Shown here: piece by piece, positions 5,328 to 6,248 of the stretch
How positions within the stretch are numbered: the stretch's first letter is position 1
Layout of the letters: every line of letters begins with the position of its first letter
Origin: DATEMK01 sp035275625
GTDB taxonomy: Bacteria; Bacteroidota; Bacteroidia; AKYH767-A; OLB10
Direction: 5' to 3'
DNA length: 6,248 bases
Assembly: GCA_035275625.1 (NCBI GenBank)
Contig: DATEMK010000176.1
Coordinates: 1-6,248 of the forward strand
The notes under the pieces: generated by a model
What the model saw: the letters and a program-made list of their open reading frames with translations, nothing else
The model's database searches: none
Told to the model about the DNA's origin: nothing
Made by a program: the position numbers and the translations under genes

Positions 5328-6248
5328 CACTCAAATAAAGAAATCTTTCCATCAGCTTTCCATCCTTGGCTATCGTTCCCCGCTCTATTAATCCGTCTTT
5401 ATCATTGCCGAAAAGAGAAGGCATCACTCTTTCGATAAGATGTTTGCCGAAACCGTCAGAAGAATCGCGTGGCAGTTCACAGGGCAAGTTATCAATTGCC
5501 ATCACTGTTATCGCTTCCTTTGAAAACGGTTCAATGATTTGTTCCGTCATCGGATCGTAGCCGTAAAATTTGTCTTCAATGGTAGCAGCCTTTGTTGTGG
5601 AAGGAATGCTTCCATTCAGGTCGCACGTCACATCTGCAATTACGCTGATACGAAAATCCGGGTCACGCATTCTTTCTTTTGTAAAGAGAACTTCAGCGCG
5701 CGGATCCCAATAGGTTGCATGAATCAAAAGATCGCTCATGGTTGCATAAGAATTCGAGTCGCTGAAGGTGCAGTGAAAATCTTCAGGGTGATGATGGAAT
5801 TCATAAGCGCTGAAAGATGAATTATCTTTTGCAGAATAATAATCTGCAGAATGCAATTGAACATACACCGCTTCGCGAAAAGAATAGTTTAAAAATTCAT
5901 AGGGTGTTACCTTGCGGATATTCATCGCACCCAGAGTTTCACAAGCACCGTTAGCAACTCTCCCGCTGCCTGTAACAGCAATTTTTATGTTGGGCAACCT
6001 GACTTTTTCTGATTCTGCAAAAACTTCTTTCTTATCAAAACAAAGATGTGCCGGTTTCAGATCAAACAAATTGTATTTTTTTCCATAAGCCATCATTCCG
6101 TTGTAAGCACCCACTATTCCGGCAAACCGGCCAAAGCCGATTACCCTGTTTCCCTGCGGATCGGTGAGGCATTCGTAATCCACAAGTTCAATTTTTTTTT
6201 CGAGAATTGTTTTTAAAAGCCCTTTATTATGAGGTTGTTTTTTAATTG
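5311..6248 (-). CDS. LYS1/alanine-dehydrogenase-like NAD(P)-dependent oxidoreductase (5' end off the right edge)
   Basis: The frame stays open from the stop at 5311-5313 to the window edge. GTG at 6183 is not the true start, because the upstream codons continue the family pattern (IKKQPHNKGLLKTILEKK, then IELVDYE). About 312 residues are visible. The protein resembles saccharopine dehydrogenase (NAD+, L-lysine-forming; yeast Lys1) and alanine dehydrogenase/transhydrogenase relatives. It shows LTDPQGNRVIGFGRFAGIVGA, then an NAD-binding turn in IKIAVTGSGRVANGACETLGA. Later come VIADVTCDLNGSIPST and VMAIDNLPCELPRDSSDGFG, the last close to the IDHLPSLLPREAS region of Lys1 as I recall it. It is cytoplasmic. 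Many Bacteroidota carry such a protein annotated as alanine or saccharopine dehydrogenase, and the real substrate cannot be told from sequence. Its N-terminal substrate-binding part lies beyond the window. Confidence 0.82.
   Translation of the reverse strand, partial: IKKQPHNKGLLKTILEKKIELVDYECLTDPQGNRVIGFGRFAGIVGAYNGMMAYGKKYNLFDLKPAHLCFDKKEVFAESEKVRLPNIKIAVTGSGRVANGACETLGAMNIRKVTPYEFLNYSFREAVYVQLHSADYYSAKDNSSFSAYEFHHHPEDFHCTFSDSNSYATMSDLLIHATYWDPRAEVLFTKERMRDPDFRISVIADVTCDLNGSIPSTTKAATIEDKFYGYDPMTEQIIEPFSKEAITVMAIDNLPCELPRDSSDGFGKHLIERVMPSLFGNDKDGLIERGTIAKDGKLMERFLYLSDYVAG

Noticed and set aside
5143..5820. Three plus-strand ORFs of 64-93 aa
   Set aside because: They are antisense to the SirB1-like and LYS1-like genes, and have no motifs or promoter.
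6181..6183. GTG as the start of the LYS1-like gene
   Set aside because: The frame is open to the window edge and the upstream residues fit the family, so the gene starts outside the window.
1..6248. Insertion sequence, phage, tRNA or rRNA
   Set aside because: I found no transposase, integrase, terminal inverted repeats with target duplications, or recognisable structural RNA on either strand.

Overview
The window looks like chromosomal DNA of a Bacteroidota (Bacteroidetes) bacterium. The DNA is AT-rich and there are no clear Shine-Dalgarno sites. Two genes have the family's -7 promoter motif (TAnnTTTG) upstream. One gene ends in a type IX secretion (T9SS) type A sorting domain, and the other proteins resemble Bacteroidota family members as I remember them. 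No species can be named from this sequence alone.

Layout. On the minus strand at the left edge is the 5' part of ftsK, with the N-terminal membrane domain only. A 180-bp divergent intergenic region follows. On the plus strand is a secreted 530-aa protein with seven 52-aa repeats, probably a seven-bladed beta-propeller, then a Thr/Val-rich linker and a T9SS C-terminal domain. A repeat-filled spacer of about 130 bp leads to two closely spaced plus-strand genes for surface-glycan synthesis: a DegT/DnrJ/EryC1/StrS sugar aminotransferase and a PglC-like phosphoglycosyl transferase. These face two minus-strand genes: a SirB1-like transglutaminase-core protein, and a LYS1/alanine-dehydrogenase-like NAD(P) oxidoreductase whose 5' end is beyond the right edge.

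How the genes relate. The aminotransferase and phosphoglycosyl transferase plausibly form one unit that makes an amino-sugar nucleotide and loads a sugar phosphate onto the undecaprenyl-phosphate carrier. The other genes look like separate functions. I see no phage, CRISPR, toxin, insertion-sequence or RNA gene.

The least ordinary signal is a set of short repeats between about 2.0 and 4.33 kb. There are 7- and 8-bp tandem arrays in intergenic DNA and also inside two coding regions. There is also a perfect 18-bp palindrome inside the T9SS sorting domain that looks like an exact six-codon in-frame insertion. I think these belong to dispersed repeat families colonising this genome, and they are the best lead for something under-described.
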